Counted from the stretch's first letter, positions 33,688 to 42,824 are shown. The stretch is DNA of 64,000 nucleotides from Anaerolineaceae bacterium (GCA_016124855.1 WGMX01000013.1:62001-126000); one strand, 5' to 3'. The notes: generated by a model from the letters alone, not told the origin. Numbers and translations: made by a program.

Positions 33688-35895
33688 ATGTCGGTCGCCG
33701 ACGAAATAAAAGCCAGAATCGATATTGTCGATTACATCCAACGCTATGTGCCACTTAAACGAGCTGGAAGGACATACAAAGCGTGTTGTCCGTGGCACCA
33801 AGAAAAGACACCTTCTTTTAGTGTTGATCCTGATCGCCAGTCTTACCGCTGCTTCGGCGCTTGTGCCACCGGAGGCGATGTCATCGGCTTTGCGATGCGT
33901 CATCACGGCTGGTCGTTTGGCGAGGCATTACAAGAACTGGGCAAACTGGCTGGCGTAGAAGTCGAACGGCAGACCCCCGAACAGCGCCAAAACAGTGAAC
34001 GACTGGATAAGCTGCGCGGATTGATGCACACCGCAGCCGATGTTTACCACAACAGCTTACTTGATGAGACGGTTGAAGGTCAGCCGGACGTGCTGCGTTA
34101 TACCCGTGAGAAGCGTGGTTTTAATAACACGACCATTACCGCTTATAAAATCGGTTTTGCGCCTGCCGGTTGGACGAACATGCTCGACCACCTCAAGACG
34201 CTGGGCTACACCGAGTCAGAAATTATCGAAGTCGGGTTAGCGGTTAAGAACGAGGAAACGGGGCGGGTTTATGACCGCTTTCGCAACCGTTTGATGATTC
34301 CGATCCGTGACGAACGAGGACGGGTGATCGCGTTTGGGGCGCGGGCGCTGGCAGCCGAGGATAACCCCAAGTATTTGAACTCGCCGCAAACGCCGCTGTT
34401 TGATAAGAGCCGGACACTATTCGGTTTGGATGCAGCTAAGGCGAGTATCCGTGAGAGCGAAGAGGCGGTGATCGTCGAAGGGTATATGGATGCGATTCAA
34501 GCGCATCAAGCCGGATTCAAAAATGTAGTGGCACAGATGGGTACGGCGATGACCGAAACTCAACTGCGACTGCTGACCCGTTCGGCGAAGAAGATTATTC
34601 TGGCGCTGGATTCGGATGCAGCGGGGCAAAATGCCACACGCCGCAGTCTGGAGACGGCGCGAACGACGCTGCAAGCAGATTTTGGCGGTCGGCTGTCGGT
34701 TGATATTCGGGTGCTGCAAATTCCAGATGCAAAAGACCCTGATGATTTAATCCGTGAGACGCCGGAACGTTGGGCGGAGCTGGTGGCGAATGCGCTGCCC
34801 GTGGCGGATTTCGTGATTGATATGGAAGCGGCCTCACTGCCAGCAAATGCCAGCGTCATGGAACGGGAGGCGGTGGCGCGAAATGTGCTGCCCTTGTTGG
34901 TTGCCTCTGAGAATAACCTTTATAAACGCGATAATATCCAGAAGTTGGCGCTGCGGCTGCATATTGCCGAGCGTGACTTGTTGGCGTGGGCAGACGAGCA
35001 AACACGCATTGAAAAAGCGAAGAAGCCGCGAACACCGCCGCCGGCTGAAAAGAAACCCCATCCTAACCCTCCTCGTAAACAGGGAGGGAATAATGAAGTG
35101 TCTACCGCTGATTATGGGGAACCGCCGGATGTGCCGCCAATGGATTATGAGGTGCTTGGGCCTCCGCCGGATGCAGGCATAGACGATGAACAGCTGCTGC
35201 CGGATGAAGTGGCGTTCGTCAAACGTCCAGCGTCGCCTGAACCATCCATAAGTTACGCGGCGGCGATAGCGCGACCAGCGGCGCGGCGGGTCGCTCCGAT
35301 TGAGGAGACCATGATTGAGGTGGTGGTGCTGCGTGGTTTGTTCCGGCAGCCGATGGCCTATTACATGGTCAACCGTAAACTGCGTGAACTGGCGAACGAT
35401 GACCGGACGATGATTGATGGGCCATTAAGTGATTGCTGTGCCGATGATTTCACGCATGTGGATGCACGGGCGCTGATGCAAGCCTTCCAAGCATCGCTGG
35501 AACAAGACGAGCTTGATCCACTGGATTATTTGCGCTTGCAGGCGGACATTTCCTTACAGCCGCAGCTTGATGTTATACTTGCTGACGATATTACAGGCAT
35601 GAGAAAACGCGTTCGGGAGAGCCATACGGCTGATTTGGAACGGATATATTCCCATAATCGGCGGGTATTAGAGGGGGCAGATAGCACAGATGTGATCGTG
35701 AACCAAGCGCTCGAACTGCGGGCGCGGCGGGTAAAACGGGAACGGGAAGAATTGGTCTTTTTGCAGATGGACGCGCAGGCCAATGACGATGAGGATGCCA
35801 TGATGCGCTACGGGCAGCTCATCTTTCTGTTCAATAAGGCACAACAATTGCTGGATAAGAATCTTCAGAAGTTCAAGAGTTCTGTGCGCGAATAG
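33688..35895 (+). CDS. dnaG: DNA primase DnaG
   Basis: A 735-residue replicative primase. The zinc-binding domain has C34, H37, C55 and C59 (CPWHQEKTPSF, YRCFGACATGGD), so the last pair is C-x3-C rather than the usual C-x2-C. The TOPRIM core shows VIVEGYMDAIQAHQ and ILALDSDAAGQ, which bind metal for RNA primer synthesis. A long Pro/acidic linker (about 440-540) joins the helicase-binding C-terminal domain and contains a palindromic repeat read in frame (HPNPPRKQGG). It is followed immediately by rpoD, the classical dnaG-rpoD arrangement. AGGGG is upstream of the ATG. Confidence 0.96.
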   Translation: MSVADEIKARIDIVDYIQRYVPLKRAGRTYKACCPWHQEKTPSFSVDPDRQSYRCFGACATGGDVIGFAMRHHGWSFGEALQELGKLAGVEVERQTPEQRQNSERLDKLRGLMHTAADVYHNSLLDETVEGQPDVLRYTREKRGFNNTTITAYKIGFAPAGWTNMLDHLKTLGYTESEIIEVGLAVKNEETGRVYDRFRNRLMIPIRDERGRVIAFGARALAAEDNPKYLNSPQTPLFDKSRTLFGLDAAKASIRESEEAVIVEGYMDAIQAHQAGFKNVVAQMGTAMTETQLRLLTRSAKKIILALDSDAAGQNATRRSLETARTTLQADFGGRLSVDIRVLQIPDAKDPDDLIRETPERWAELVANALPVADFVIDMEAASLPANASVMEREAVARNVLPLLVASENNLYKRDNIQKLALRLHIAERDLLAWADEQTRIEKAKKPRTPPPAEKKPHPNPPRKQGGNNEVSTADYGEPPDVPPMDYEVLGPPPDAGIDDEQLLPDEVAFVKRPASPEPSISYAAAIARPAARRVAPIEETMIEVVVLRGLFRQPMAYYMVNRKLRELANDDRTMIDGPLSDCCADDFTHVDARALMQAFQASLEQDELDPLDYLRLQADISLQPQLDVILADDITGMRKRVRESHTADLERIYSHNRRVLEGADSTDVIVNQALELRARRVKREREELVFLQMDAQANDDEDAMMRYGQLIFLFNKAQQLLDKNLQKFKSSVRE
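35058..35090 (+). repeat. Palindromic element inside the dnaG linker
   Basis: CATCCTAACCCTCCTCGTAA is followed by ACAGGGAGGG; CCCTCC pairs with GGGAGG. It is read in frame as HPNPPRKQGG and resembles the dispersed CCCTAACCC...GGGAGGG palindromes of related genomes. Confidence 0.55.
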
Positions 35896-35904
35896 GTGAA
35901 TAGA

Positions 35905-37545
35905 ATGCCAAAAAAACGACAAGGCAGAAAAGACGACCGCGATGAGTCGCAGGAAATGCAAAAGGTTCGCGGGGAGGACGCAGACGGCGAATTCGAAGTC
36001 GAAGACGAAGCGCTGGATGATGATGACAGTATATTCGATAGTGGTATAACGGATACCAGCGAGTTCCCGGCTGATGAGCCAGAGGATTTCGACGAAGAGT
36101 TTGACGACGAAGACCTGAGCAGCGAAAGCATCGCATTGGATTCGGCGGCACTGGTTGATGATCCGGTGCGGATGTATCTGAAGGAAATCGGTCTGGTTCC
36201 GCTGCTGGATACCAACCGCGAAACATGGTTGAGTACGCAGGTAGCCGCTGAGCAACTGCTGGATAATTTCATGCACACGCTGTCGAAGGTCGAGAACGGT
36301 GCGACGGGGGACGGTTTGCCCAGTCCGGCGCAAATCGTCGAGTTGGCTTACCAGCATATTTACCGCAATTGGGAGGAAGCCATCGAAGGCGCACAGGCTT
36401 TTGGTGTCGAGCCGCCTGATCTGCGAAAGATCATCGAAGAAGTGATGCTGGTGAATGACAATTGGGACAGCACCACACGCTCTTACATCCGTGATTATCT
36501 GCGGCAGCGTGAATGGGGTCGGGATGAATTGTGGACGGAGTTGGCACGTCGCTTATTTGATGTGTTCCAAGGATTTTATCTGATTCCGTTTAATCAGGTG
36601 ATGTTCATCCGCAACGAGTACAGGAAGAATCAAACGCTGCCCACACCCGAAGCCTTCCATGACAATTTGATGGCGGATGAGGACGGCATCGCTGAACTGC
36701 CGGAGTTTTATGAACAATTGGAAAATCGGGCGGAATTGGCAGCCGAGTCATTGACGCGGGCGAACCTGCGTTTGGTGGTGAGCGTCGCCAAGCGCTACAT
36801 GGGACGCGGCATCAACTTCTTGGACTTGATTCAGGAAGGGAACATTGGTTTGCTGCGGGCTGTGGAAAAGTTTGACCATACCAAAGGCTATAAGTTCAGC
36901 ACGTATGCCACGTGGTGGATTCGCCAAGCCATCAGCCGAGCGATTGCTGACCAAGCGCGTACCATCCGTATTCCAGTGCATATGGTGGAAACCATCAACC
37001 GTTTGATGCGGGTGCAGCGTGATTTGATCCAAGAACTGGGTGGTGAACCGAGCGCCGAGCAGATCGCGCTCGAAATGGAATTCCTGACCAAAGACGAAAC
37101 CGAAGCCATCCGAATGCTGCGATCCAGCGGCGAGAAGATTGACCCCGGTTTGCTGCGGAAGCTGCGGCGGGCGGCACAAAAAGTCCGTAAGATCATGCGG
37201 ATTAGCCAAGAGCCGATGAGCCTCGAAATGCCGATTGGTCAAGAGGATAGCAGCTTGCTCGGTGACTTCATTGAAGATGACAAGATCATGGGGCCGGTGG
37301 ATGCCGCCAGCCGCCAACTGTTGAAAGAGCAAATCCGGTCGGCTCTTGGTGTGTTGAGCGAACGTGAACGTGAAGTGCTGGAAATGCGCTTCGGTTTGCA
37401 AGACGGTCAAGACCATACACTGGAAGAAGTGGGTAAGCATCTGGGCGTGACGCGCGAACGTATCCGCCAGATTGAAGCCAAAGCCTTACGCAAGTTGCGG
37501 CATCCAACGCGCAGCCGTCAACTGCGGGATTATCTGGAGATGTAA
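35905..37545 (+). CDS. rpoD: Primary RNA polymerase sigma factor RpoD/SigA
   Basis: A 546-residue sigma-70. The acidic N-terminal region (40% Asp/Glu, residues 8-80) replaces region 1.1. Region 1.2 is [17 protein letters not shown], region 2 is [20 protein letters not shown] through [16 protein letters not shown], region 3 follows, and region 4 ends [21 protein letters not shown]. Between regions 1.2 and 2 is a large non-conserved helical insert (about 240 residues from start to region 2). ATG 35905 with AGGTGA 6 bases upstream, overlapping the dnaG end, is preferred over GTG 35896. It directs housekeeping transcription. Confidence 0.96.
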   Translation: MPKKRQGRKDDRDESQEMQKVRGEDADGEFEVEDEALDDDDSIFDSGITDTSEFPADEPEDFDEEFDDEDLSSESIALDSAALVDDPVRMYLKEIGLVPLLDTNRETWLSTQVAAEQLLDNFMHTLSKVENGATGDGLPSPAQIVELAYQHIYRNWEEAIEGAQAFGVEPPDLRKIIEEVMLVNDNWDSTTRSYIRDYLRQREWGRDELWTELARRLFDVFQGFYLIPFNQVMFIRNEYRKNQTLPTPEAFHDNLMADEDGIAELPEFYEQLENRAELAAESLTRANLRLVVSVAKRYMGRGINFLDLIQEGNIGLLRAVEKFDHTKGYKFSTYATWWIRQAISRAIADQARTIRIPVHMVETINRLMRVQRDLIQELGGEPSAEQIALEMEFLTKDETEAIRMLRSSGEKIDPGLLRKLRRAAQKVRKIMRISQEPMSLEMPIGQEDSSLLGDFIEDDKIMGPVDAASRQLLKEQIRSALGVLSEREREVLEMRFGLQDGQDHTLEEVGKHLGVTRERIRQIEAKALRKLRHPTRSRQLRDYLEM

Positions 37546-37563
37546 AGTGGAAAGAGAAATGTC

Positions 37564-37625
37564 TTTAACGCAAAGGCGCTAAGACGCAAGGACGCAAAGT
37601 CTTTTAACACAAAGACATAGAGATG
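37564..37625 (+). repeat. CACAGAG/GCAAAGG element, copy 3
   Basis: TTTAACGCAAAGGCGCTAAG, then ACGCAAGGACGCAAAG, then TTTTAACACAAAGACATAGA. Two half-elements are joined in tandem, just downstream of rpoD and upstream of its terminator. Confidence 0.7.
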
Positions 37626-37654
37626 AAAGGACGCGCTGCGGCGCGTCCTTTTTG
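37626..37654 (+). terminator. Terminator of the dnaG-rpoD operon
   Basis: An 11-bp stem AAAGGACGCGC / GCGCGTCCTTT (37626-37636 and 37641-37651) with a TGCG loop and T tail lies 80 bases after the rpoD stop. Confidence 0.88.
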
Positions 37655-37693
37655 ATATAGCATGTATCATCTTCCAAAATCTCGGAGGTAGTT

Positions 37694-38929
37694 GTGAATA
37701 CTAAGTCCTTGGTTGAGAATCTCAAGGATAGTGACAAAAATGTGAAACTTCAATCAATGGCGGAATTAATCGCTATTGGTGACTCAGTGATTGATATTGT
37801 TATTGCTGAACTTCCCAAAGTCGAAGATACCGCGATTTATTGGGCACTCGAAGGCATTGACTATTCTGAAGAGGATGCAACCAAGCATATTGATCCGAGT
37901 TTTAAGCTTTTGGAAGATACGGTAGGCCTTAGGAAGTGGTACGTTCTAGCCTACGCAAAAATTCTGATTTCATTTGGTAAATTGTCCAGCGATAGACTAC
38001 TTCCATTATTTGATAACGATCAAACGGCATTAAATGCGATGATTGCGTTTATCTTAGGTGCAATCGGAGATAAAAGATCGATTCCTATACTCTTAAATCG
38101 TCTAAAGTTGAGTGCTATTCCTGAAAAAATTCGAGTTATTCAGGCATTGGGTCGCTTGAAATCAGAAGTTGCCATCCAATATCTTCATCCACTGCTTCCA
38201 ATAGATGAACTTACCTTTGAAGTCGCTGTTGCTCTCGGAAGAATTGCCGATGCAAAATCAGTTGATCCTTTAGTGAAACAATTCCGGCGAGATTTAACAA
38301 CAGCCCACGTTACTGGTGCGGCGTTAGTCAAACTTGGAGAAGTTGCCGTCGAACCACTTATTGAAGTAATAGCTGATCCTGAAGCTGTGCAAGTTCATGC
38401 CTTGGCTGCCGAAACGATAGGTATGTTGGGGGACGAGCGAGCTGCATCTTCGTTGATTAATCTTGTGGAACAGACATCAAATGATGTGACGAGGTACCAG
38501 ACTATAATAGCATTGGGTAAGTTGCGAGTATCTCGTGCATTCCCTCTTTTAGAGAAATTTATGCTGTATCCTGTAGGAATCAATGATCGATATAGAGCCG
38601 TTGAAGCGTTAGCATCTATAGATTATGATCGCGCTTTTAATGTATTTACACGTGTGTCGAGTGACAAATTGTTGGATACTGAGTTGCGTTGTCATGCACT
38701 CTGCGGATTTCGCTTGTTAGGGACGTTACATGATATACAACCTTTGCTTGATGCTGTCTCCGATCCTGATATAAGTATCCGTTCCACTGCGGTTACTCAA
38801 TTGGCGATTCTACAAGATGAAAGAGCAAGAATAACTCTTGAAGGGATGGTAGACGATCCAGATTGGCGAACAAGGGTTTGGGCAGTAGATGGACTGGAGC
38901 GATTGGATGCTAGGCTTAATGACAGTTGA
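37694..38929 (+). CDS. HEAT-repeat protein
   Basis: The 411-residue protein is an array of about nine HEAT or PBS-lyase-type repeats, each with two helices (RSIPILLNRLKLSAIPEKIR, AVEPLIEVIADPEAVQVHAL, RARITLEGMVDDPDWRTRVW). GTG start with GGAGG 5 bases upstream. It is a protein-binding scaffold with no enzyme motif. The gene is AT-richer than its surroundings. It overlaps the following Uma2 gene by 11 bases, so the two are translationally coupled. Confidence 0.82.
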   Translation: MNTKSLVENLKDSDKNVKLQSMAELIAIGDSVIDIVIAELPKVEDTAIYWALEGIDYSEEDATKHIDPSFKLLEDTVGLRKWYVLAYAKILISFGKLSSDRLLPLFDNDQTALNAMIAFILGAIGDKRSIPILLNRLKLSAIPEKIRVIQALGRLKSEVAIQYLHPLLPIDELTFEVAVALGRIADAKSVDPLVKQFRRDLTTAHVTGAALVKLGEVAVEPLIEVIADPEAVQVHALAAETIGMLGDERAASSLINLVEQTSNDVTRYQTIIALGKLRVSRAFPLLEKFMLYPVGINDRYRAVEALASIDYDRAFNVFTRVSSDKLLDTELRCHALCGFRLLGTLHDIQPLLDAVSDPDISIRSTAVTQLAILQDERARITLEGMVDDPDWRTRVWAVDGLERLDARLNDS

Positions 38930-39458
38930 CGAATATATACGGGTATATAGCAAACAAGAACCACTTGAAATCATCAACGGAGTCAAAAGTTATTTGATGC
39001 CGATGGTGGCTGGTCAAGGGATGGCTGCAATGGCAATTGATCGGGCATTGGACGAGTGGCGGTCTGTCGGGCAAGTGCATTTTCGATTGCCTTATGTGCT
39101 GCTTGATCAAAATGGCTTTATCCAAAACGCCCGATTGACGGAAGTACAGTTTATCCGTCACGAACGGCTAACAGCCTATAAAGCAGCAACCCCCAATTGG
39201 CTTGATTTACCGATGATGATTGCTCCTGACATTGCGGTGAATATACTTCCATATGATGGTAAAATTGTAGAAACTGATTCCAAATTTGATCTCTATATTC
39301 ATGATGGTGTTGAATTGGTTTGGGTCGTTGATCCCAAACAGAAAACGGTAACAGTGCGTGGAAGGGACTCGTATAAGAAGTTGAAGGTTGGTGATACGCT
39401 AACCGTTGGTAATATTATGCCCGGTTTTGAGTTGGCAGTTGAGAAGATATTCGAGTAA
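38919..39458 (+). CDS. Uma2-family PD-(D/E)XK nuclease-like protein, possibly degenerate
   Basis: A 179-residue DUF820/Uma2 protein with the usual order: N-terminal MTVDEYIRVYS, then MIAPDIAVNILPYDG, and VELVWVVDPKQKTVTVR near the end. In active members the first acidic motif reads PDLxVEV; here the Glu is replaced by Asn (PDIAVN), which may abolish nuclease activity. ATG 38919 overlaps the HEAT gene. The family is abundant in Chloroflexota and Cyanobacteria and has no settled role. Confidence 0.78.
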   Translation: MTVDEYIRVYSKQEPLEIINGVKSYLMPMVAGQGMAAMAIDRALDEWRSVGQVHFRLPYVLLDQNGFIQNARLTEVQFIRHERLTAYKAATPNWLDLPMMIAPDIAVNILPYDGKIVETDSKFDLYIHDGVELVWVVDPKQKTVTVRGRDSYKKLKVGDTLTVGNIMPGFELAVEKIFE

Positions 39459-39965
39459 ATGACGGATAACATGGCAGACACTTTACAAGCGCGCGTGGCG
39501 CGACAAATTGAACTGGCTTTTGCAGAAACCCCTTTTCCAAGTGAAGCACTGGTGGGTGCGGATGGCGAGGCGATGGCAACTGCTTTGCACGGTCAACGCT
39601 GGCAGGATATTAGCCACGACCTGCTCTACAAATTTCGTTGGGATATGTTTCTGCTCACGCCAGCCGGTTTCCGTTATTTTGCTCCGGCGATGATGCGGGC
39701 GGCACTGCTGAACCATGATGAGATCGGAACCGTGACGGATAACCTGATTTTCTGCCTGACACCGCAATCGGAAGAACAGGTCAATAATTATGTAGCGGGT
39801 GAATACAACGATTATTTCTCACGGCGGGCGGCAGCCTTTAGCGCGGCTGAGAAAATGGCAATTTTAACTTTCCTCGACACCTTCGCAGCCGTTTATCCAA
39901 TGGGTTATTTACTCTACGACATCGACCTCGTCGGCAAAACCATTGAGTTCTGGCGCTACGCTTAA
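39459..39965 (+). CDS. DUF6714-like protein, first of two paralogues
   Basis: A 168-residue protein starting directly after the Uma2 stop (alternative ATG at 39471). The conserved pattern is QIELAFAETPFPSEALV, DISHDLLYKFRWDMFLLTPAGFRYFAPAMM and a C-terminal FLDTFAAVYP ... IEFWRYA. The product of 40083-40640 shares this layout. The family is uncharacterised; there is no membrane segment or signal. It may form one operon with the HEAT and Uma2 genes. Confidence 0.75.
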   Translation: MTDNMADTLQARVARQIELAFAETPFPSEALVGADGEAMATALHGQRWQDISHDLLYKFRWDMFLLTPAGFRYFAPAMMRAALLNHDEIGTVTDNLIFCLTPQSEEQVNNYVAGEYNDYFSRRAAAFSAAEKMAILTFLDTFAAVYPMGYLLYDIDLVGKTIEFWRYA

Positions 39966-40082
39966 TGCTTTTCCAAGCCTTTTGGGGCTAAAATTGTGCT
40001 ATAACAGAAATGTTATGCGGTTGCACATGCCTATTAACCCCGATGTTGTGCAACTGGTAAGTGCGAGGCGAGGAATTGCATT

Positions 40083-40640
40083 ATGTCCAGTACAGAACTC
40101 TTTCCAAAAGTTGAACTTTCCCCGGCGCATGAGATGCGACAGCGGGTCGCGGCACAAATTGAAGTTGCGTTTGCCTCAACGCCTTACCCCGGCGATGAGA
40201 ATATCGCGAAGAAGGATACAGACGGAGCGGCTTTGACGCGGGCGTTCTGGGGTAAAAATTGGCGCGATGTCCAACTGACGACGCTTTCCAATTATCATGT
40301 GGATTTGCCGTTGATGACGCCCGAAGCCTTCCGCTATTACGTACCGGCGTTTATGCTGGCGACCATGTTTTACTATCATCACGTCAGCACCATGCCAATG
40401 GGATTGATGCACAGCCTCACGCCGCCCGATCCGACACTGCTGCAAAAGTATCTGGAGAAGAAGACTGATCCGCTGAAGCACTCGCAGATCACGGATTTTC
40501 TAAACCGCGTCGGGGCGTTTACCACTTCCGAGAAAGATGCGATCCGCGCCTTTTTGGATAACTACACCAAGTGGCAGCCGGATGCACGGAGCGAACTGCG
40601 TCATCTTCCACGCGCCGCTGAGTTCTGGCGGACGGCTTAA
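40083..40640 (+). CDS. DUF6714-like protein, second of two paralogues
   Basis: A 185-residue paralogue of the preceding gene: RVAAQIEVAFASTPYPGDENI, TLSNYHVDLPLMTPEAFRYYVPAFM and PRAAEFWRTA match the first copy block by block. A gap of 117 bases separates them and contains TGCTATAAC, a possible extended -10, so the second copy may have its own promoter. GAGGAA lies upstream of the ATG. Its TAA overlaps the stop of the convergent YbaK gene. The role is unknown. Confidence 0.75.
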   Translation: MSSTELFPKVELSPAHEMRQRVAAQIEVAFASTPYPGDENIAKKDTDGAALTRAFWGKNWRDVQLTTLSNYHVDLPLMTPEAFRYYVPAFMLATMFYYHHVSTMPMGLMHSLTPPDPTLLQKYLEKKTDPLKHSQITDFLNRVGAFTTSEKDAIRAFLDNYTKWQPDARSELRHLPRAAEFWRTA

Positions 40641-41152
40641 GTGCTGCCGTCAGAAGATGGGATTTCTATCTGCACGATATGTTCAAGGCGTGGTTTGACT
40701 AAATTCACATAGTCACTGGTTTTTAAAAACATTGAACGATCAAGCCGTGCCGCGTTGAAATAAATCTCATCATTTTCCAAGAGCGATGGATCAACCATTA
40801 ATTCCAATTCAGGGTCAAATGCAAAGGGCAGTACCGTTCCGGCGACACTGCCTGCCAGACGCTCGGCAATCTCTTTGGACGCAAATGCCGCGTAAGTTCC
40901 GCCCAACAGCGCTTTAACGGCATTCATATCGACACGGGCATTACCGGGAACGACTGCTAACACATATCGTGTGACCTTCTTGCCAATCTTAATCATCAAA
41001 ATGATACATTTTGCAGCTTGAGACACTTGGTTGCCACGCATGGCACTGACAATTTCGGTGCGGCCTTCGGCTTCGTGGTCGATTAGGCGGTAAGGAACGC
41101 TGTTTTCATCAAGATACGAGATGAGGCGGGAATAGGTTTCGTATTCGGACAT
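40637..41152 (-). CDS. YbaK/ProX-family aminoacyl-tRNA deacylase
   Basis: A 171-residue single-domain editing protein. The fold is shown by EAEGRTEIVSAMRGNQVSQAAKCIILMI (conserved Lys of the KxxILK-like block), YVLAVVPGNARVDMNAVKALL and AGTVLPFAFDPELELMVDPSLL. The family hydrolyses mischarged tRNA, mostly Cys- or Ala-tRNAPro. This member is slightly longer than YbaK at the C-terminus. It is monocistronic; its stop shares four bases with the convergent DUF6714 stop. Confidence 0.82.
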   Translation of the reverse strand: MSEYETYSRLISYLDENSVPYRLIDHEAEGRTEIVSAMRGNQVSQAAKCIILMIKIGKKVTRYVLAVVPGNARVDMNAVKALLGGTYAAFASKEIAERLAGSVAGTVLPFAFDPELELMVDPSLLENDEIYFNAARLDRSMFLKTSDYVNLVKPRLEHIVQIEIPSSDGST

Positions 41153-41171
41153 GGCAACCTCTTAAAGCGCT

Positions 41172-41543
41172 CTAATTACCGGTGGGTTGTATCGACTTCT
41201 GTTCGACCATCAAGATCGTTGTTCGTTGGGGCGCTCGTGTACGGTGTAAAACGCCTTTGGGTACGGTGAAACCTTGGTGTGGTTTAAGGCTAACCGTTTG
41301 GCCTTCAAGGTCAATTAAAAATTCGCCATCTAGTACGAAGAAGAATTCGTCTTCGGTGTCGTGTTTATGCCAGTGGAATTCGCCTTGCATCACGCCGAGT
41401 CGCACCACGCAATCGTTGACTCCACATAAGGTCTGGTTAAACCATTGCTCGGTGACCGAGGCCGCAAGTGCTGGAACGTCAATTAATTCCAGAGAACCGA
41501 ACTTCGGTTGTAAGTTGATGCTGTAGTTTATTTGCTCACTCAT
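41172..41543 (-). CDS. Cupin-domain protein
   Basis: A 123-residue single cupin. Motif 1 is HWHKHDTEDEFFFVLDGEFLID (metal His-His-Glu set), motif 2 is PHQGFTVPKGVLHRTRAP. No DNA-binding domain. The upstream gene is an ArsR regulator 69 bases away on the same strand, so this cupin is likely its regulated partner. GAGG lies about 11 bases before the ATG. The substrate is unknown; many such proteins bind small organic ligands or metals. Confidence 0.85.
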   Translation of the reverse strand: MSEQINYSINLQPKFGSLELIDVPALAASVTEQWFNQTLCGVNDCVVRLGVMQGEFHWHKHDTEDEFFFVLDGEFLIDLEGQTVSLKPHQGFTVPKGVLHRTRAPQRTTILMVEQKSIQPTGN

Positions 41544-41565
41544 GATGTTTCATATCCTCTTCAAA

Positions 41566-41594
41566 TATATCGTCAAATCGCGATATGATGATAT
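41566..41594. promoter_or_regulatory. Inverted repeat between arsR-like and cupin genes
   Basis: ATATCG and CGATAT are separated by 8 bases (TCAAATCG), with ATATAT and GATGATAT at the flanks. It lies in the 69-base gap and could be an operator for an ArsR-type dimer. It is AT-rich, so chance cannot be excluded. Confidence 0.4.
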
Positions 41595-41612
41595 GTTGTC
41601 GCTGCTGATCTG

Positions 41613-41939
41613 TCAAATGGTGTGCTTGAGCTGGTCAACAAAGTGGGCGAGGGCTTCTTCGTTGCGGCGGTAATACGTCCATTTGCCGATACGGGTAGCG
41701 ATGAGCAGGCCGGCTTTTTGAAGTATCGACAGATATTGCGAGGTTGCGGCCTGCGAGAGATTCAGTTTGGCTTGGATAAAGGCCACGCAGACTCCGTTGT
41801 CGAAGCCTTCAACCTCTTTATGGGGTGGGAAGTGCTGTTCAGGGTGCTTGAGCCACTGCAAGATGAGCAAACGGTTTTCATTTGCCAGCGCTTTGAATAC
41901 TTCCAGTTCATCAGAAGGGATAGTACGATTTTCGCTCAT
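41613..41939 (-). CDS. ArsR-family transcriptional regulator
   Basis: A 108-residue winged-helix repressor. LEVFKALANENRLLILQWLK is the typical first helix; AKLNLSQAATSQYLSILQKAGLL is the recognition helix and KWTYYRRNEEAL the wing. The metal box of ArsR/SmtB (ELCVCDL) is replaced by NGVCVAFIQAKL; one Cys remains, so metal sensing is uncertain. It precedes a cupin gene. A palindrome ATAGT-ATAG-ACTAT stands at 41986-41999 between it and the divergent arginase-family gene. Confidence 0.88.
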   Translation of the reverse strand: MSENRTIPSDELEVFKALANENRLLILQWLKHPEQHFPPHKEVEGFDNGVCVAFIQAKLNLSQAATSQYLSILQKAGLLIATRIGKWTYYRRNEEALAHFVDQLKHTI

Positions 41940-41985
41940 GTTGTTCGACCTAACTAGCCAATATGCCTATTCGCCTGCGTTGGAC

Positions 41986-41999
41986 ATAGTATAGACTAT
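41986..41999. promoter_or_regulatory. Palindrome in the arsR/arginase divergent promoter region
   Basis: ATAGT ATAG ACTAT is a perfect inverted repeat. On the minus strand it overlaps TATACT, a -10-like hexamer for the ArsR gene. It fits an autoregulatory operator. Confidence 0.45.
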
Positions 42000-42056
42000 C
42001 TCCAATCGGGTTGTCGTCTCTCAATCACTCAACCAAAGAATGGAAGGGTTACTAAC

Positions 42057-42824
42057 GTGCAAAATAAGTTTATGTATACGCCTTTTTTCATTGATCAACC
42101 GCAGCCGCAGATCGCTGAACTGGCACAGGCCGGTTGGCAGGTGAACCAACCGGAACTAACCGGCGATGACCGGTATACGCGAATGGCGGCACTAAACGAA
42201 AATCTCGCCTCGTTTGTAGCTCATACGATTGGCACGGGCTGTCGACCGATCAGTGTAAACGGCGACTGCTGCGTGACAATCGGCATGTTGGCGGGATTGC
42301 AGCGCGCACGGATTGATCCGCTGCTGATCTGGTTGGATGCACACGGCGATTTCAATACGGCTGAAACGACGCCCAGTGGATTTATCGGTGGGATGCCGCT
42401 GGCGATGATTGTCGGGCGTGGGGATCAAAAATTGATGGAGATGGCAGGAGCAAAACCGCTGGCTGAAGAGCAAGTTATACTCTCGGATGGACGTAACCTT
42501 GATCTGGTTGAAGGTGTTCAAATACGCTCATCCAAGCTGCATCACATCAATTATGTGGATGACCTGCTCAAACACGATTTTGGTGACCGTCCCCTTTATG
42601 TGCATTTTGATACCGACCTTCTTAATCCGAATGACGCACCCGCGATGGTTTATGCCAGTGAGGGCGGGCCAAACTTGGAGGCCGTCAAAACAGTCATGAA
42701 GCATTTAGCTGATACCGGCCAAGTCGCGGCTGTTTCGATGACGGTTTGGGATATGCTCAATGACAAGGATAAACGGACTCAGGCGGCATGTGTGACGTGC
42801 TTTGATGTGTTGATCGGGGCATAA
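42057..42824 (+). CDS. Arginase/agmatinase-family (ureohydrolase) protein
   Basis: A 255-residue ureohydrolase, GTG start with GGAAGGG 8 bases upstream. Metal motifs DAHGD (94-98) and HFDTDLLNP are intact. The first motif, usually GGDHS, reads NGDCCVTIG (69-76), so a metal-ligand His is replaced by C71. Variants with Cys here occur in some bacterial arginase-like proteins of unknown specificity. It is shorter than arginase (about 300 residues). The enzyme may hydrolyse a guanidino compound, but the changed ligand leaves this open. Confidence 0.82.
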   Translation: MQNKFMYTPFFIDQPQPQIAELAQAGWQVNQPELTGDDRYTRMAALNENLASFVAHTIGTGCRPISVNGDCCVTIGMLAGLQRARIDPLLIWLDAHGDFNTAETTPSGFIGGMPLAMIVGRGDQKLMEMAGAKPLAEEQVILSDGRNLDLVEGVQIRSSKLHHINYVDDLLKHDFGDRPLYVHFDTDLLNPNDAPAMVYASEGGPNLEAVKTVMKHLADTGQVAAVSMTVWDMLNDKDKRTQAACVTCFDVLIGA

